Source: Melanocharis versteri (taxonomy: Eukaryota > Chordata > Aves > Passeriformes > Melanocharitidae). From it: DNA of 64,000 nt. Each line of letters starts with the position of its first letter. Within the stretch, counting starts at the first letter, position 1. A model generated the notes under the pieces. The model searched no databases. It was not told the origin of the DNA and saw only the letters and a program-made list of their open reading frames with translations. The translations under genes and the position numbers were made by a program. Positions 1 to 12,900 of this stretch are shown here, piece after piece. The stretch is from NCBI GenBank assembly GCA_013397845.1, contig VZTG01001099.1, positions 62,001-126,000 of the forward strand, read 5' to 3'.

Positions 1-755
1 CAATAAGAAGCTGTTAGTCTGCTTCTAGCATTAATATCACAGAAGTGCCACTATGCACCATCTGAATTTCCACTCAACCATCCCAATGGTATCAGTGATA
101 CAGCTGTGCATCCCCCCACCTCTGTGACATTAAGCCATATCTGTGAAGCACACCTAGATGTCATGGCTTCCAAGACAGCAAACTAGATTGTTCAAGATGT
201 TATCTACAGAATTCATAAAACACAAACCCCAGCCACTTAAAAAAAAAAGCTTCCACTTTATCTTCTTACCTTCAAAAGCTTGACAAGTGGAGTCACTTTC
301 ACTCCACGTGAAAGCAAATACAGCAGAAGACGTCTCACCTCCTGCAACTCCCCTACCACCCTAATCCCTCTGTTCCCTTTCAGCACGATCACCCTGAAAG
401 TTTGCTCAATTCCCAGTAGTAGCTGTCTTGTAAGGATGAATAGAAAAGCAATGTATGTTAGTTTGTAGATGTAGGTTTAGACTGAAAGAGTCTTCATTTT
501 CAAATATCAACTTTTCTAAAATGGCTTAAAAAGGAAGTTAAGTCTTATAACAGAATAGTAACAGCTAATAAAAAATATCCCTTCAGAGAAATTACTGCCG
601 TGGAGGATTTCCCACTGAGTAAGGGCGAACCTTCTGTGAGCTGTATCACGCTGGTTCTGTGTAATCAAAAGCAGAATTACATTTGGTTTTGTTTTCTTAA
701 AAGTAAGCAAAAGTTAATGCCTTTGACAGAAATTACCTGGAACACAAACACTTAC
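1..755 (-). other. PPIP5K2: PPIP5K2 intron, partial
   Basis: Noncoding sequence downstream of the last visible PPIP5K2 exon. No further exon with family similarity and splice signals was seen. Confidence 0.7.
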
Positions 756-929
756 TTCAACAGAACCAATCTTCCTGGATCTTGGAAGGGGTGACTTCCT
801 GTGTATGTGAATCGGGTCTGATACCATTGGTTTGAACATCACTACTGATCGATCCGTTTCATCTCTTTTAGGAGCGTGTACCTCCTCATCACTATCATTT
901 CTGTGAGAGGTTTTCTTCGAGTCTTCATT
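756..929 (-). CDS. PPIP5K2: PPIP5K2 coding exon 23 (last inside the window)
   Basis: 174 nt, 58 codons, phase 0 to 0. Encodes [20 protein letters not shown] through [10 protein letters not shown], the start of the low-complexity C-terminal tail. The donor GTAAGT shows that the gene continues to the left. Confidence 0.92.
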
Positions 930-3900
930 CTACAGAAAACACATAATTAATTTTCAATTTGTCTGCACACTTTCAAACATGTAGACAGAAGTGGCTCTTA
1001 CATAAATATTCCGCATAAAGATAAAACAAGCTGATCTCAAAAATGTAAGATGTAAATCACATATTACTGAACAAACGGCTCTAGACTATAATAATCTACA
1101 TGTGTTTCTTCTTTCTTCTTCTATTTAGAATTCCAGCCAAGCTTTGCTGTCATTCCTTTCTCAAAAAGCAGTTGTAACTCCATGGACCTGACCATACATC
1201 TTGGAAAATACCAATCCTTCCTCAACAATCTGTATTCATAAACATGCTAAACTACTTTCTTAAATATATCTTTCAGTTGCCAGAATATTATTCATGTGAC
1301 ACTCTGATGTTGGTATCATTTTTCTTAAGAGTATTTTGTATTTCTAGTAAAAATTCTGACAAAGCCTTAGAACATCCAAATTACCTGTGTCCTTTATCTC
1401 AGTGCCCATTCAAAATGTAAAATACTGGGACCACTTATCTTTTACTGCACATTTTTCTACCAAAAAAAAAAATCACATTTGTATTTTTTACAGAACAATG
1501 TTACAGTGTTTATTTTAGGTATGTCCATATCCAAAAAAACTAAGTTTTGCTTTATAGAAAGGCAAAATTATTACCTCTCTGGAGGCAGGTCTGTATCCAT
1601 ATCCAGATGGTAAATTTTTATCTTCCTCACAGCCTTTAGCTCCTGGACTGAAGTGCAGCTCTACATGAAAACGTTCTTCTGAAGAAAGCTCCTGAAGTAA
1701 AATAATTAAATAGTTTTATACTTTAATACATAGCTCAGCACTACTCATTTCTGAAGATATTTATCCATTTTAAATACCTTGTTTGGATCCTCATAAAGCA
1801 TGATAACAATCTGTGTCATGTAATTGAGTTCATTGACCACATTTAAGTAATCCATAGCTCGTTTCCATTGTTCATCTTTTGATTCCTTATGGAGAAAAAA
1901 AAAATCAACAAATAAAACTCAGCTATTTTCTTTAAAAAGACTGATGATTTCACTTTTCCCCCATTTACACAGATTTTCATAGCAGAAGTACAAAGCACAT
2001 CATAGCTAAGGAAAACTCAGAGGTACAATGAAAAAACCAATTATGAACCTCCATGAGTAACTTAAAATTGCTCATCAAATGACTGAAAAGTCAAGAGCAG
2101 AACTTTTCATATTTTATTTCAGTGTGTCTTATCATGTTTTTTTGCCAATGATGTATGTAGACAGAAGCACTGTTTTTAATTCTCCTGATGAGAACTGCTA
2201 ATTTTGCAATAAATTCATTTCAGCTAGTATATTGTGAAAAATGTTTTTAGATATCACATTAACAGAGATATCAGTCAAACACAGTAAGTGAAGCTTTCTA
2301 GTATATAGAGGAGATACAACCATCACATCCCAAACTACTTAAATGAACAGTCACCTTTTTCATGCTTGTTGCGGTTCTAGTTAAAAACCGGGCGGAAACA
2401 CCAATTAAGTGTAGTGGGTTTAGTTCGCCAATTCAAGTTTCCCGGCCAACGCACCAATTAATGTCTCGGTTTTGGTTCTAGTTGAACACTAGTGTACTCA
2501 CTAAAATTATCTATCCAATTTCTGCTGTGAGATATGGATTAGGAGGAAGCAAAGCAGGCCCAAAACTTTAAAAAAAGCATAAAGTTAACTTTATTAACAG
2601 AACTAAAAGGAAAATAATAAGAATCAGAATAAACCTTCAAAACACTTTTCCTCCCCCCACTTTCCATCTTTCCTTTCCTACTGACAACGTAAAGAGACCA
2701 AACTTAGACTTTTTAGTCAGTGCATCACTTCTAAAGTAGTCTTTTTCTAGTTCACTCAGAGAAAGAAAAGTTTCTCTTGCCATGCCATGGAGACTTCTCC
2801 ACAAGAAACAGTTCTCTTGTAGATTTAATATCACAGCAAAGCAGCGCCCGGGTGNNNNNNNNNNNNNNNNNNNNNNNNNNNNNNNNNNNNNNNNNNNNNN
2901 NNNNNNNNNNNNNNNNNNNNNNNNNNNNNNNNNNNNNNNNNNNNNNNNNNNNNNNNNNNNNNNNNNNNNNNNNNNNNNNNNNNNNNNNNNNNNNNNNNNN
3001 NNNNNNNNNNNNNNNNNNNNNNNNNNNNNNNNNNNNNNNNNNNNNNNNNNNNNNNNNNNNNNNNNNNNNNNNNNNNNNNNNNNNNNNNNNNNNNNNNNNN
3101 NNNNNNNNNNNNNNNNNNNNNNNNNNNNNNNNNNNNNNNNNNNNNNNNNNNNNNNNNNNNNNNNNNNNNNNNNNNNNNNNNNNNNNNNNNNNNNNNNNNN
3201 NNNNNNNNNNNNNNNNNNNNNNNNNNNNNNNNNNNNNNNNNNNNNNNNNNNNNNNNNNNNNNNNNNNNNNNNNNNNNNNNNNNNNNNNGTCCTGTGGAGC
3301 TGGCGGGCTCAATAGCAACAAGATTTTAAAAGTCCACGCTGCACTGGGGGCCAGGCCGGGCCGGGCCGGGCCGGGCCATCCCAGCTGAGCCGGGCTGCCC
3401 TGGCCTGGCCGGGCCGGGCCCGGCCCTGCCGGACCGCGCGGGCTCCTCAGTTACCTGCTTGAAAGCCAGAAGTAAGAGAGAGCTTTGGGTGCCTTGCTTT
3501 GTTTTAAATATGGGATCTGGAGGCGTGTCCAACCCCCACCATTGGTTCATGCTCAACCTAGGACAATGCTGTAGGAAAGAACCCATTTAGTAATCCACCT
3601 TAAAGAAAAATTGGAAGTTTATCAGATTGAAACTTGGATTGTACCTGTTGTAGTATGTCACAGAGGTTTAAAAATGCTTTCATCATCACTGAGTTTAGTC
3701 ATCCATTACCAAAAGCAAGTATGTCAATACAACAATTTGAAAAGTAGTGTATTAGTCGAGCTGGATCTTACAAGAAGATAGGTTTGTGGTGCTGCATGTA
3801 TCTTCTCCAAGAGCTCAGTTTAAGTAATTTCTGAATCTGGAGACCTTGTCTTTTTCAGTGTCAAAGACTATCAGATGGAGAATAATGCACCACCTTTGTA

Positions 3901-6900
3901 GTATTCTATAACAGTATAGGAAAGTAAGAAAATTCACTGTACAGGAGGAACTTTGTACTCTATGAGCAGTCTTGAAATTAGGTAGGGACGTCTTGACAAT
4001 ATGTCAATAGTCAAAATAAGTAAGCCAATGCAAAAGTAAATTCAAGAGAACACTGAATGATAACTTGAGAATAAGAGTTGGAAGAATTATTCATGACAAC
4101 AGAAGAAAAAAAAAGTATCTGGCCTTTCCACATCTATTTGTGATTCTAACATATACAGCCAATGGAACGCAGCATTACTGTGATGGCGATCAGCATGCCA
4201 ATTAATGTGCAATTTGCTATATGTTTCTGCATAAGTAATAGGAAATCAAAGGTTTGAAAAAATATGATAAATTTCAAAGACACTTAAGCTTTTAACTGAT
4301 ACAATCATAGGATGATTCAGGTTCCTCTCAAAATATCAGAGCTTCAACAGAGAAACTTACATCACATAAGGCACCATAACGAAGGGTGGATAACAGGGAG
4401 TGGACATGGCTCTCACTGGTGAAATACAGCCGGGTACGAACATGGCGTTCTGGGGACATAACACCCCTGGAGTAGCTTAAAATAAAGAAAAACGTTATTA
4501 GACCATGATAAGATGCGTCCTTATTTTTAAAATAGTTGATAATAAATAAATAAATAAATAATACTTTCTCATTTCTATGAGCTAAAAAGATAATTTAAAT
4601 ATGAAAGCTATAGAATAGCTCTAATTTTTATGTTAATTAATGTAACCATGTAAAAAAGTGACTGGCTTACAGAGGGTGAAGCTTATTTACAGTATCATCA
4701 TCTTGAGTTCTCTGAAGGTCAGAACGAATTTTTCTGACTAGAGGAGTGCAGTAACCTTTGGCAATCTCCAATTTCTCAGCTTTAGAAATACCATATTCCT
4801 GTGTAAAAACAAATTGACCTTTAAAATTCAGTTAAAGATTAAAATGCCTTCTAATTCAAAGCTTCTGTATTAAAGCACATCAGTCATCCATTAGTTTGCT
4901 CTGGCTACAAACCATTTTGTTTAACACTTTTACTACATATGATTACTGATGTAGCTTCAACTAACAAGCAGTTTGCCTTTTTGCTGTTTGATTTGATACA
5001 GAGAAACATTCCTTCACTAGGTAAACCAAAGAAGTTGATTTACCTTCTGGTATGATAAAGCTCTTTTTCGTAACCAAAACATCTATGGAGTCATTCCTCC
5101 TTCTTGTCACCATCTCCTATTCTGCTCCCACAATGCCTTTTTTTTTTCCTTTCTTTTAACAGTCAATAAAGAGACGTATTTGGTATGTCTGTCTTAGTTT
5201 GGGGCAAACCACCCCAGAGAAGACCTTCTATTTATGTCAAATAATAACACAAATGGTATTTAGGTACAACTGGGAAATTATTGATGATAGTAAATGTTAT
5301 AATATCATCAATATTTAAAAATATGTTCTTCCAGGAGCTTCATGCTCTGTGCTGCACATGCTATGAAAGTGCTCACACAGTTAGAATGAATCTTCTTGGT
5401 ACCCTAGAGAGCAACACAAGCACTCTTCCATTGCATTATGTAGGCTATCAAGTTTTCTTTGTTTTTCTTCCTTCAGTCTGTGTCCTCATTTTTACCTGCT
5501 CTCCTCAAACTTTCTGTTCAAAATTTCAGCTTAACAGACCCATAAAACACAATGCATTCTAAGCATCACTACTATTTTTGTCCTCCTTGTCAAGGAGTTG
5601 GAAAGATGGGGAGAGGAACTCTCCTCACATGCTGCACGCAGCATGGGTAAATACCTCTGTTACAACACTGCTCTGCAACTGCAGGGACACCTGGGGAAAG
5701 CTTTCATCTGTTCTGTCTTGTTACCACAAATCAATTTCATGTCCTGCCACCTATAAGATTTTAGAGCTAACCCAAGTTTAACAGCCTGCAGACCATGTAA
5801 GTTTAATTTGTCCACTTCTGTCCTGAAATTCTAAGAAATTTCATGTCTACATTCATATCACAGTGTGTTAGCATTTTGAAAAAGCAGAAAAGTCTTTTTA
5901 AATTAAAATTGTTTACAGTTAAATTACATAGATTAGGATTAACAGTGTCATTTGCAAAGAGTCCAAAATTAAATTTCTATAAGCAGGAGAAAGGAAATTA
6001 AAAGCAATTTCAGAAAACAGAGTTATTCACAAAGACAACAGTTAAATCTACGATGAATGGTGAAGATGAACCGTTTTATGTTAATACACTGCTGTAAAGG
6101 AAGGAAGCATGTTCACACCTTAAATTTCTAGAAAAATTCACCCTGAACACAGCTTAATTAATTATGAATCAAATTTTTCTTAAAAAATCCCAGTCGGCTT
6201 GCTACTGAAAAATAAGAGATAATGTTAAAGACTTCTATTATTGTAAAATGTGGGAGCTTCAAAAGAAAATACAACATAGACATTTTCACAAAAAATTAAA
6301 AAAGCATTTATTCTACACTTTCTTCTTTTTACTAACTGAAAATGCTTACCTGAGGAATCACAATGTCAGCTAAAGCCTTTGAAAGCCTATATAATTCCAT
6401 TGTGTTTTCCAATTTTAAGGATCCGTTGTGCTGTACATCATATTTTATACAGTCATAAATATCAGGAATTTTGCTAATATCGTATCTTCCATTTTTTGTT
6501 TTGAAGTCTTTTTCCAACTTGGCCCACCTGCGCAACATCAGTTCTAGAGTTTCACTGTGGTACAGCTGAATATCTGGAGAGACATGTATCTCTTATAAGT
6601 AATTAAGACCATTCAAAAGGACATTTTAGCTACATAGCAGTAACAACTGAATTATAGATGAAAATAAGTTAACTGCATTACTATTAAGAAGAACAGACAG
6701 CTGGGCATGAGGTTAATTTTAGTGCTGAAAGCATCACAACTATGTAATTCCACTTTGATACTAAAACACACTGCTGCAGAAATGCACCACTGGCCCTTGA
6801 ATATAAGATAAGATGTACCTATATAACTTAGCCTTAGTACCATCAGCTTTTCCTATCACTTTTGTGGAATGATGAGTTTCAAATAACTAAGACAAGAATT

Positions 6901-9900
6901 TCTGCAAACACTGGAATTTCTGAACACCACAGAGCCCTTACCGGCAATACAATCACATGTTCTTCCTGCTTTTTACTTTAAAAGTATGCATATGAAATCA
7001 GACTGTGAAAATCCTTAATACATTATTGGTTGACTAGTGTTCTGCAAAAAGTGAGGTTAGTGAAGAAAAGTTATGTTACAACTCTCTTTCATGTATGTTA
7101 ACTACAGACACTAAATACAAGTACAAAAATATTCCAGTACCTGCAGACTTTGGGTCTTCCATTCTCTGCCTGATCTGAGAAGTCAAGCTCTGGATCAAGT
7201 AATAGACCTTGTCACATGTCTTTACAGGATTTTTAATAACCTGCATTGATTTTATCAGTGAGATGCTTCCAGATGGAGTAAGCTGCAATTTAAGACAAAC
7301 ACAAAATTAACTGAACAGACTAGATTTGAAAGACCTGGTAAGATAAGATAGAACATGCCAAAGATATATAATCCAAAGATTATTGGAGAAAAAGCACTCA
7401 ATCAGGTTGCTATGAATACTTTTAATAATTTATCAATTTTCTATTACCTTTGAGGCATTAAGAAAATACATCAAAAGGTAGTACCATTTACTAGAGATTC
7501 AAAGGTAATAAATTCGTAGGGCAACTAATTCTATACAGTAAATGTGAGTAACTACAAGAATTCATAAACCCATTTCTTTTATTCCAAGACAGGAAAATTG
7601 GGAAGATGTGTAAAACTTTGCATATACTTAGCAAGTTTCTGTATCTTCCTTTCAAGTAACTTCTGTGTTGAAAAGCTTACAAAAGTAAATTGTTAGAAAC
7701 GGTGTCATTAGGCTACACACCTCACAAAATATTTTTTGCTCTATAGGAACAACCAGATTTGCAATAGTAACTGATACCTTAAAAAAAATTTGCCTGCTCC
7801 TGTCCTAAGTTTTTGTTTCTACAGGACTGCAGGACACAAACACAAAAAGAAAGCTTTTAAATGCACATATATCAACAACATATGAGATGTTCTTCAGAAC
7901 TGAATTAATTATAGAAATGGTAAAAGCTACAAACTATCACCATCAAGGTGAGGTGTCACTAAAACATTAGCGTCAATGTATGTGTGAGGCTTAGCCTCAT
8001 TTTTTTCAGAAAAGTCTGCAGAATCCAAAGTGACCAATGATATTAAACAGTAATTTATACATAAAACACACACTTAGCTGCACTTTCCTGAAATGGATAC
8101 AGTAATTTGGATGTGGAAAACCTCTGCTCTCTACCTAACAGGAAGCCGTTCCTATCTCCCTTTTATGATGTAAATCTAGAAATCCATTGATTTATACATA
8201 ATAGGGAGGGAGGCACAGGAATAAACCCCAGACAATTTTCCCAAATCAGAAGTAAATTAAAAAACCTCCACAAATAAATGAACCCCCAAAAAGTTTTTAT
8301 TGTTTTATAATCCTAAAGGTTAGTAATTTTCAGTGACTGAAGAGTAGTCCATTAGTTCCAGCAACATTTCAAACCTGATTATATCTCTATAACATCAGTA
8401 AATCCTTGCATTTTCCAATTACTGTTGAGTCCACTGCTAGGAGTGGTTTGCATAATATTTTATATATTTAAATGAGTCCACATAGAGTATATACATGCAG
8501 GGTATATTATTCTTCATTAATTTGCTCTCAATACTTTTTCAAAAGTAGCAGTTTAAGCTTAAACCTCATTTGAGGACTTGTATTTAGTTGTTATATGAGA
8601 CAGAGTAAGGGCAATTGAAAGAGAAAGAAGTTTCTTAACTATAACAAACAATACATTTAAAACCAGGAACAATGGTGTGTTCTGTACTAAGTCAACATAA
8701 ACTATATTACTATGTGCTATTTTAGCATGTTAATGAGATATTTCATTTCACTGAAAGTATTCTACTGGTTTTCAGTACCTAAGCAGTCCAAGACAAAAAA
8801 AAAGACCTTGCAGCAGATTAACTATTGAAACCACTGCAGTAGGTAGGCAAACATTTTGTTACACCACACACTGTCAAAGTAAAGATTACAAAAAATGTAA
8901 ACAATATAACGTCATTTCTTGAATAATTAAATTTTTAATGGAACAGTGAAAAAGGTTTACAAGCGAGATCCCTGTCTACTGCTACTTCAAAGTTTGTAGC
9001 TATTCTGATTACCCAAATTGCAGGACGAAATATCTACAGCCACAATTGGTACAGCCACCTTTGCAGTTCAAACTATTTGGAAGCACCCAAATAATTCTGC
9101 TAACAGATACATAAAATCACTGCTCACTACTTTTACACAGGAATTTTCATTATTATTTATTTTATTTCATGGGAAACTAATCATGTGCTAACCTTATCAT
9201 AGTCATCAGCAGTAAATTCTCGGTCTCTCTGGAGAATTTCATGGAGCCTTGCTTTAACACGATGTTGACAGCTGCTTAAAGAATCACTGTCACTGTCCAA
9301 CAGACCATTCATATTAGCACTTTTTACCATCTGGACAAGAATAGGAGTCAGCTCTCCCTCTAAGGCCAGTAGTCCCTGAAGCAAACAATACAATTATTCA
9401 GGCAAATAGATGAAGAAGAAAAACTGAATATCCTAAAAAAAAACACCCAAACCACTAATTTAAGTTCAAGATGGTATCACTTGGATATGGGTTAGATAAA
9501 CAGGAGCACAATGCATGTACTTACAGAGAAATGGCTCCCTAAACACTGCTAGTGTGCAGAATTGATACAGATGGTGCAAGAGTGATGGTGACATGTCACA
9601 GAGAATGCTCCCCAGCACCAGCTGTTCAGGTCTGCGGGGTGTGCAGATGCCTTCTCTCTGAGGCTGGAAGCAACAGCTGCCTGACTTGTGGGTGACATGC
9701 TTTGCTCAAGGATTTGTGTTACCAGAGAGGAGCTATATGAAACATTAGTAAACCAAATAGCATCTGGCAGGATGAACAGCAGATAAGCAGGGTTTTACAG
9801 AGACTCTACAGAGGCTAAAGCCCAAGCCACGTGAGTCACAGGACAATCAAAGGCCTTGAACAAGAGGTGAATGGAGAATTCCAAAATGAAGAAGGCTGGA

Positions 9901-12900
9901 AACTTCTGTGACTTTTCTGGCAATGGAAGGGCTCTGGAAAAAAGAAGGAAATTGTGCGGTATCTCTTCAAGCCTGCTGACCAAGGGAAAGCAGGTGAGAT
10001 GGCTGAAATATTTCTGTACAAACACATGCAGCATAGAAACAAACAGGAGAAACAGGAAGTCTGAAGACTTGTAGAGCTTTAAGTTAATTCAAATTACAGA
10101 GATATGGTAGAATAGTTCACACAAATGACTTTTACTATAACTAGGTATAGGACCTTTTGGAAGCCAGGTAGACAGGACAATATCATGGCAGGCCTTAGCT
10201 ACAGACCACCCAAATTAAAAGGGGAAATGGATAAAACCTTCTTAACACAAGTGGAGAAAGCCACCTAACTGCAGGCCTTGTTTCCATGGGTACTATCAGC
10301 CCTGGATACCTCCATAGCAATATTGCAGGGGACAAGGAATCAAGATTTCTAGAAAACACCTGGGACAATTTTTTGACAGGTTACTGATGAACTATTGAGC
10401 ACAGGCATTGCCCTGGACCTCTTATTCAGAAGTGTCAGGAAAATAAATGTAGATGGTGGTCTCGGTAATTGAAATCTGATGTTATAACAGATCTGTGGAG
10501 AGGTGAACAAGACTAATACTTGCAGTACAGTCCAGGACTGCAAGTGAGCAGACTTTAGCTTGTTCATGGAATCTTACGGAGAAGAGCCTTGCAGGACAAA
10601 AGTCCCTCAGACAGGGCTGTTCAATTAAAAACTATCTTCATCTGCTCAAAGAACTTCAAATGTTTGGCACATTATTTGGGTATTTTTTTACACTGAACTA
10701 CTCTTTGAAAATAACTTTTTCTAATAAAACTGTAAATCTCTCGCAGACTTCAAAAGAAAAAACAAACCTGAGAATATCAGAATTTTAGAACTGAAAATAC
10801 CATTTCACATTGTACCTTTGCAAAAGCTGCTGCAGTCATCTGAACTCGTCCCTCATCAGAAGCGTAGATTTTGAGATCATGTCGGTAAGTGCTATGTAAT
10901 CTAAGTAAACCACATCCAGGAAATCCAGCATAATCTCCTACCAAACAAACATTTTGCTCAAACTCTTATCTTGCACTTGATTATCTTCAAAAGTGATTTA
11001 TGAAACTCAATTGATTTTTTGGAAAATTATTATTACAATTTTCTTTTTACCTTGTCCGCCTGGATACATACACCTGAAAGCTCTTCCCAGCTCCTCTGCT
11101 TGAACCCTCCCTGCAGGGGTCAATTCTCCTCCCCATTTTAGAACAAGAAGCAGTGATGGCTCATTTCTTCTATTATCTATTTGTACACAGGGAGAGGAAC
11201 TTAGTAGTGAAGTATATTGTTAATTTTCTTTTCCAAATGAACAAAAAATATTTGGCCTATGAAAAGCTTCATCGAAGGATGTCTCTAACATCATGAATCT
11301 TTAATAGCATTCTAACATTAAGGAAATACTGACCTGGTGAACTAAATGGGCACTTTAAACAGAGAAAATTGAAGTAATAAAACTATGAAGAGAATGTAAG
11401 TGAAAAATATTTAGCATGAATCTGAAGCAAAAAGTAAACCAAGACAGAAAAATTACAACAAACTGGATGCTAAACACCCTACAGTTTGTAAATGTTTTAA
11501 AGACAGTAATTGATGAGTGAGATTTTCTTATACTAGCTCAAAACATCACTTTGGTGAATCACTGAAGTTTTGTTTCATGTTACTCTTCTGTTACAAAAGA
11601 GCAGGGTTAGAAGACAAATTTACTAGAGAGTTTTTAGGTGTACAGTTCAGCAGAGTAAGATACTGTGAATATCTGCTAACTATACAAACATTCTTTCAAA
11701 ACAAAATATTCCTTCTTCTTAACATCAAGACATGTTATACCACTAGTCCATGACTATTTATATACACATAATATTAACTGATTAGGTACAAAAGTAATAC
11801 AATACCTTCCTCTTCACTGGAAGTCTTAGGGCAGCCATGAGGAAGATATGTTAACTGAACTTTGCGATTTATGCCTGAAAAATGCCCGTACCTTGAGTGG
11901 GAACAGGGAAAAATGAGAGGGGAAGAGGGAGAGAAACATTTTAAATATTTTTTTCCAAAACTGCTAAAATCCTGTAACAGGACCTAATACATCTTTGTTG
12001 GCCAGTGATTTGTGCATTTGACCACCATTTATTGAAACAGTGCTTAGAATAAACACTAACTCAATAAGCACAGAATTAGCAGAAATAACAACTATGCTAC
12101 AATGCAACATCTTAAAATACTATCTAATTCTACTTTTTACAACACTGAACATAAAACTGGAACCCACCCTCCGTGCCAAATAACAACAAGCAGTATTGGA
12201 CACAGCACAAGTAATTTCTCTATTCAGATCCAAAACTCTAGTGGCTATCAGTATGCAGAAACTGGTCTTACAGTGTAGATGGCTAATGGTTTTATAGCCC
12301 ATTAAGTCCTCAAGCAAAACTCAGTATTTAAAATAATTATCATAAATTTTAACAATAATTGTCTGCTCCCTGGTATTTTTTAAATTAAAAATTCCTATTA
12401 CCATTTCACAGTCTAAGATCTCAGACCTTTAACAAACCTTGAAGCTTTATTTTTCACAGTCTAAGATCTCAGACCTTTAACAAACCTTGAAGCTTTATTT
12501 TTTTCTGTTGTTTTCTTTGTTTGGTTGGGTTTTTAAAGTTTTTTTTCAATTACTAAATATTTCAGCTTAGTATACAAAGACTTATTTATTTTCAATCCTC
12601 AAAGTTTGCTGTAAGTAGACAAGTAAACATGGTGAAAGCTCTTACTGACTCTACCAGACTTCATTATGTCACACTGCAAGAAGCGGACCCTGCTTACAAG
12701 TATTTTCATTTTAAAAATATGCAAGAAGACAAAATTTGGTATCAACGAAGGTAACTTTCTCTTGTTCAAAGTATACTAAAACACTAGATACAGCAATAAG
12801 TTAAATTAAAAAGTAAAGGAAAAAAGAATCAGAGGTATGGCCCATTTCAACCATGACATCTTTTCTCTCCAAAAATTTCGTGCTTGAATTATTATATTAT

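Larger units (their letters stand above)
2362..3570 (-). mobile_element. Solo endogenous-retrovirus LTR (ERVL-like) with 5-bp target-site duplication
   Basis: An LTR occupies 2367-3565 in minus orientation, inside a PPIP5K2 intron. Its plus-strand ends are TGTTGCGG and CTAGGACA, so it reads TG...CA on the minus strand. It is flanked by an exact direct repeat ATGCT at 2362-2366 and 3566-3570. A minus-strand AATAAA-type signal lies near 2590. The length is about 1.2 kb including the 434-bp gap. No gag/pol coding is visible, so it is a solo LTR. A 5-bp duplication favours an ERVL-like class. The family name is not determined. Confidence 0.8.

Noticed and set aside
2752..3388. Frames of 177-203 codons covering the N gap
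   Set aside because: Their length comes almost entirely from undefined bases. The surrounding sequence is LTR.
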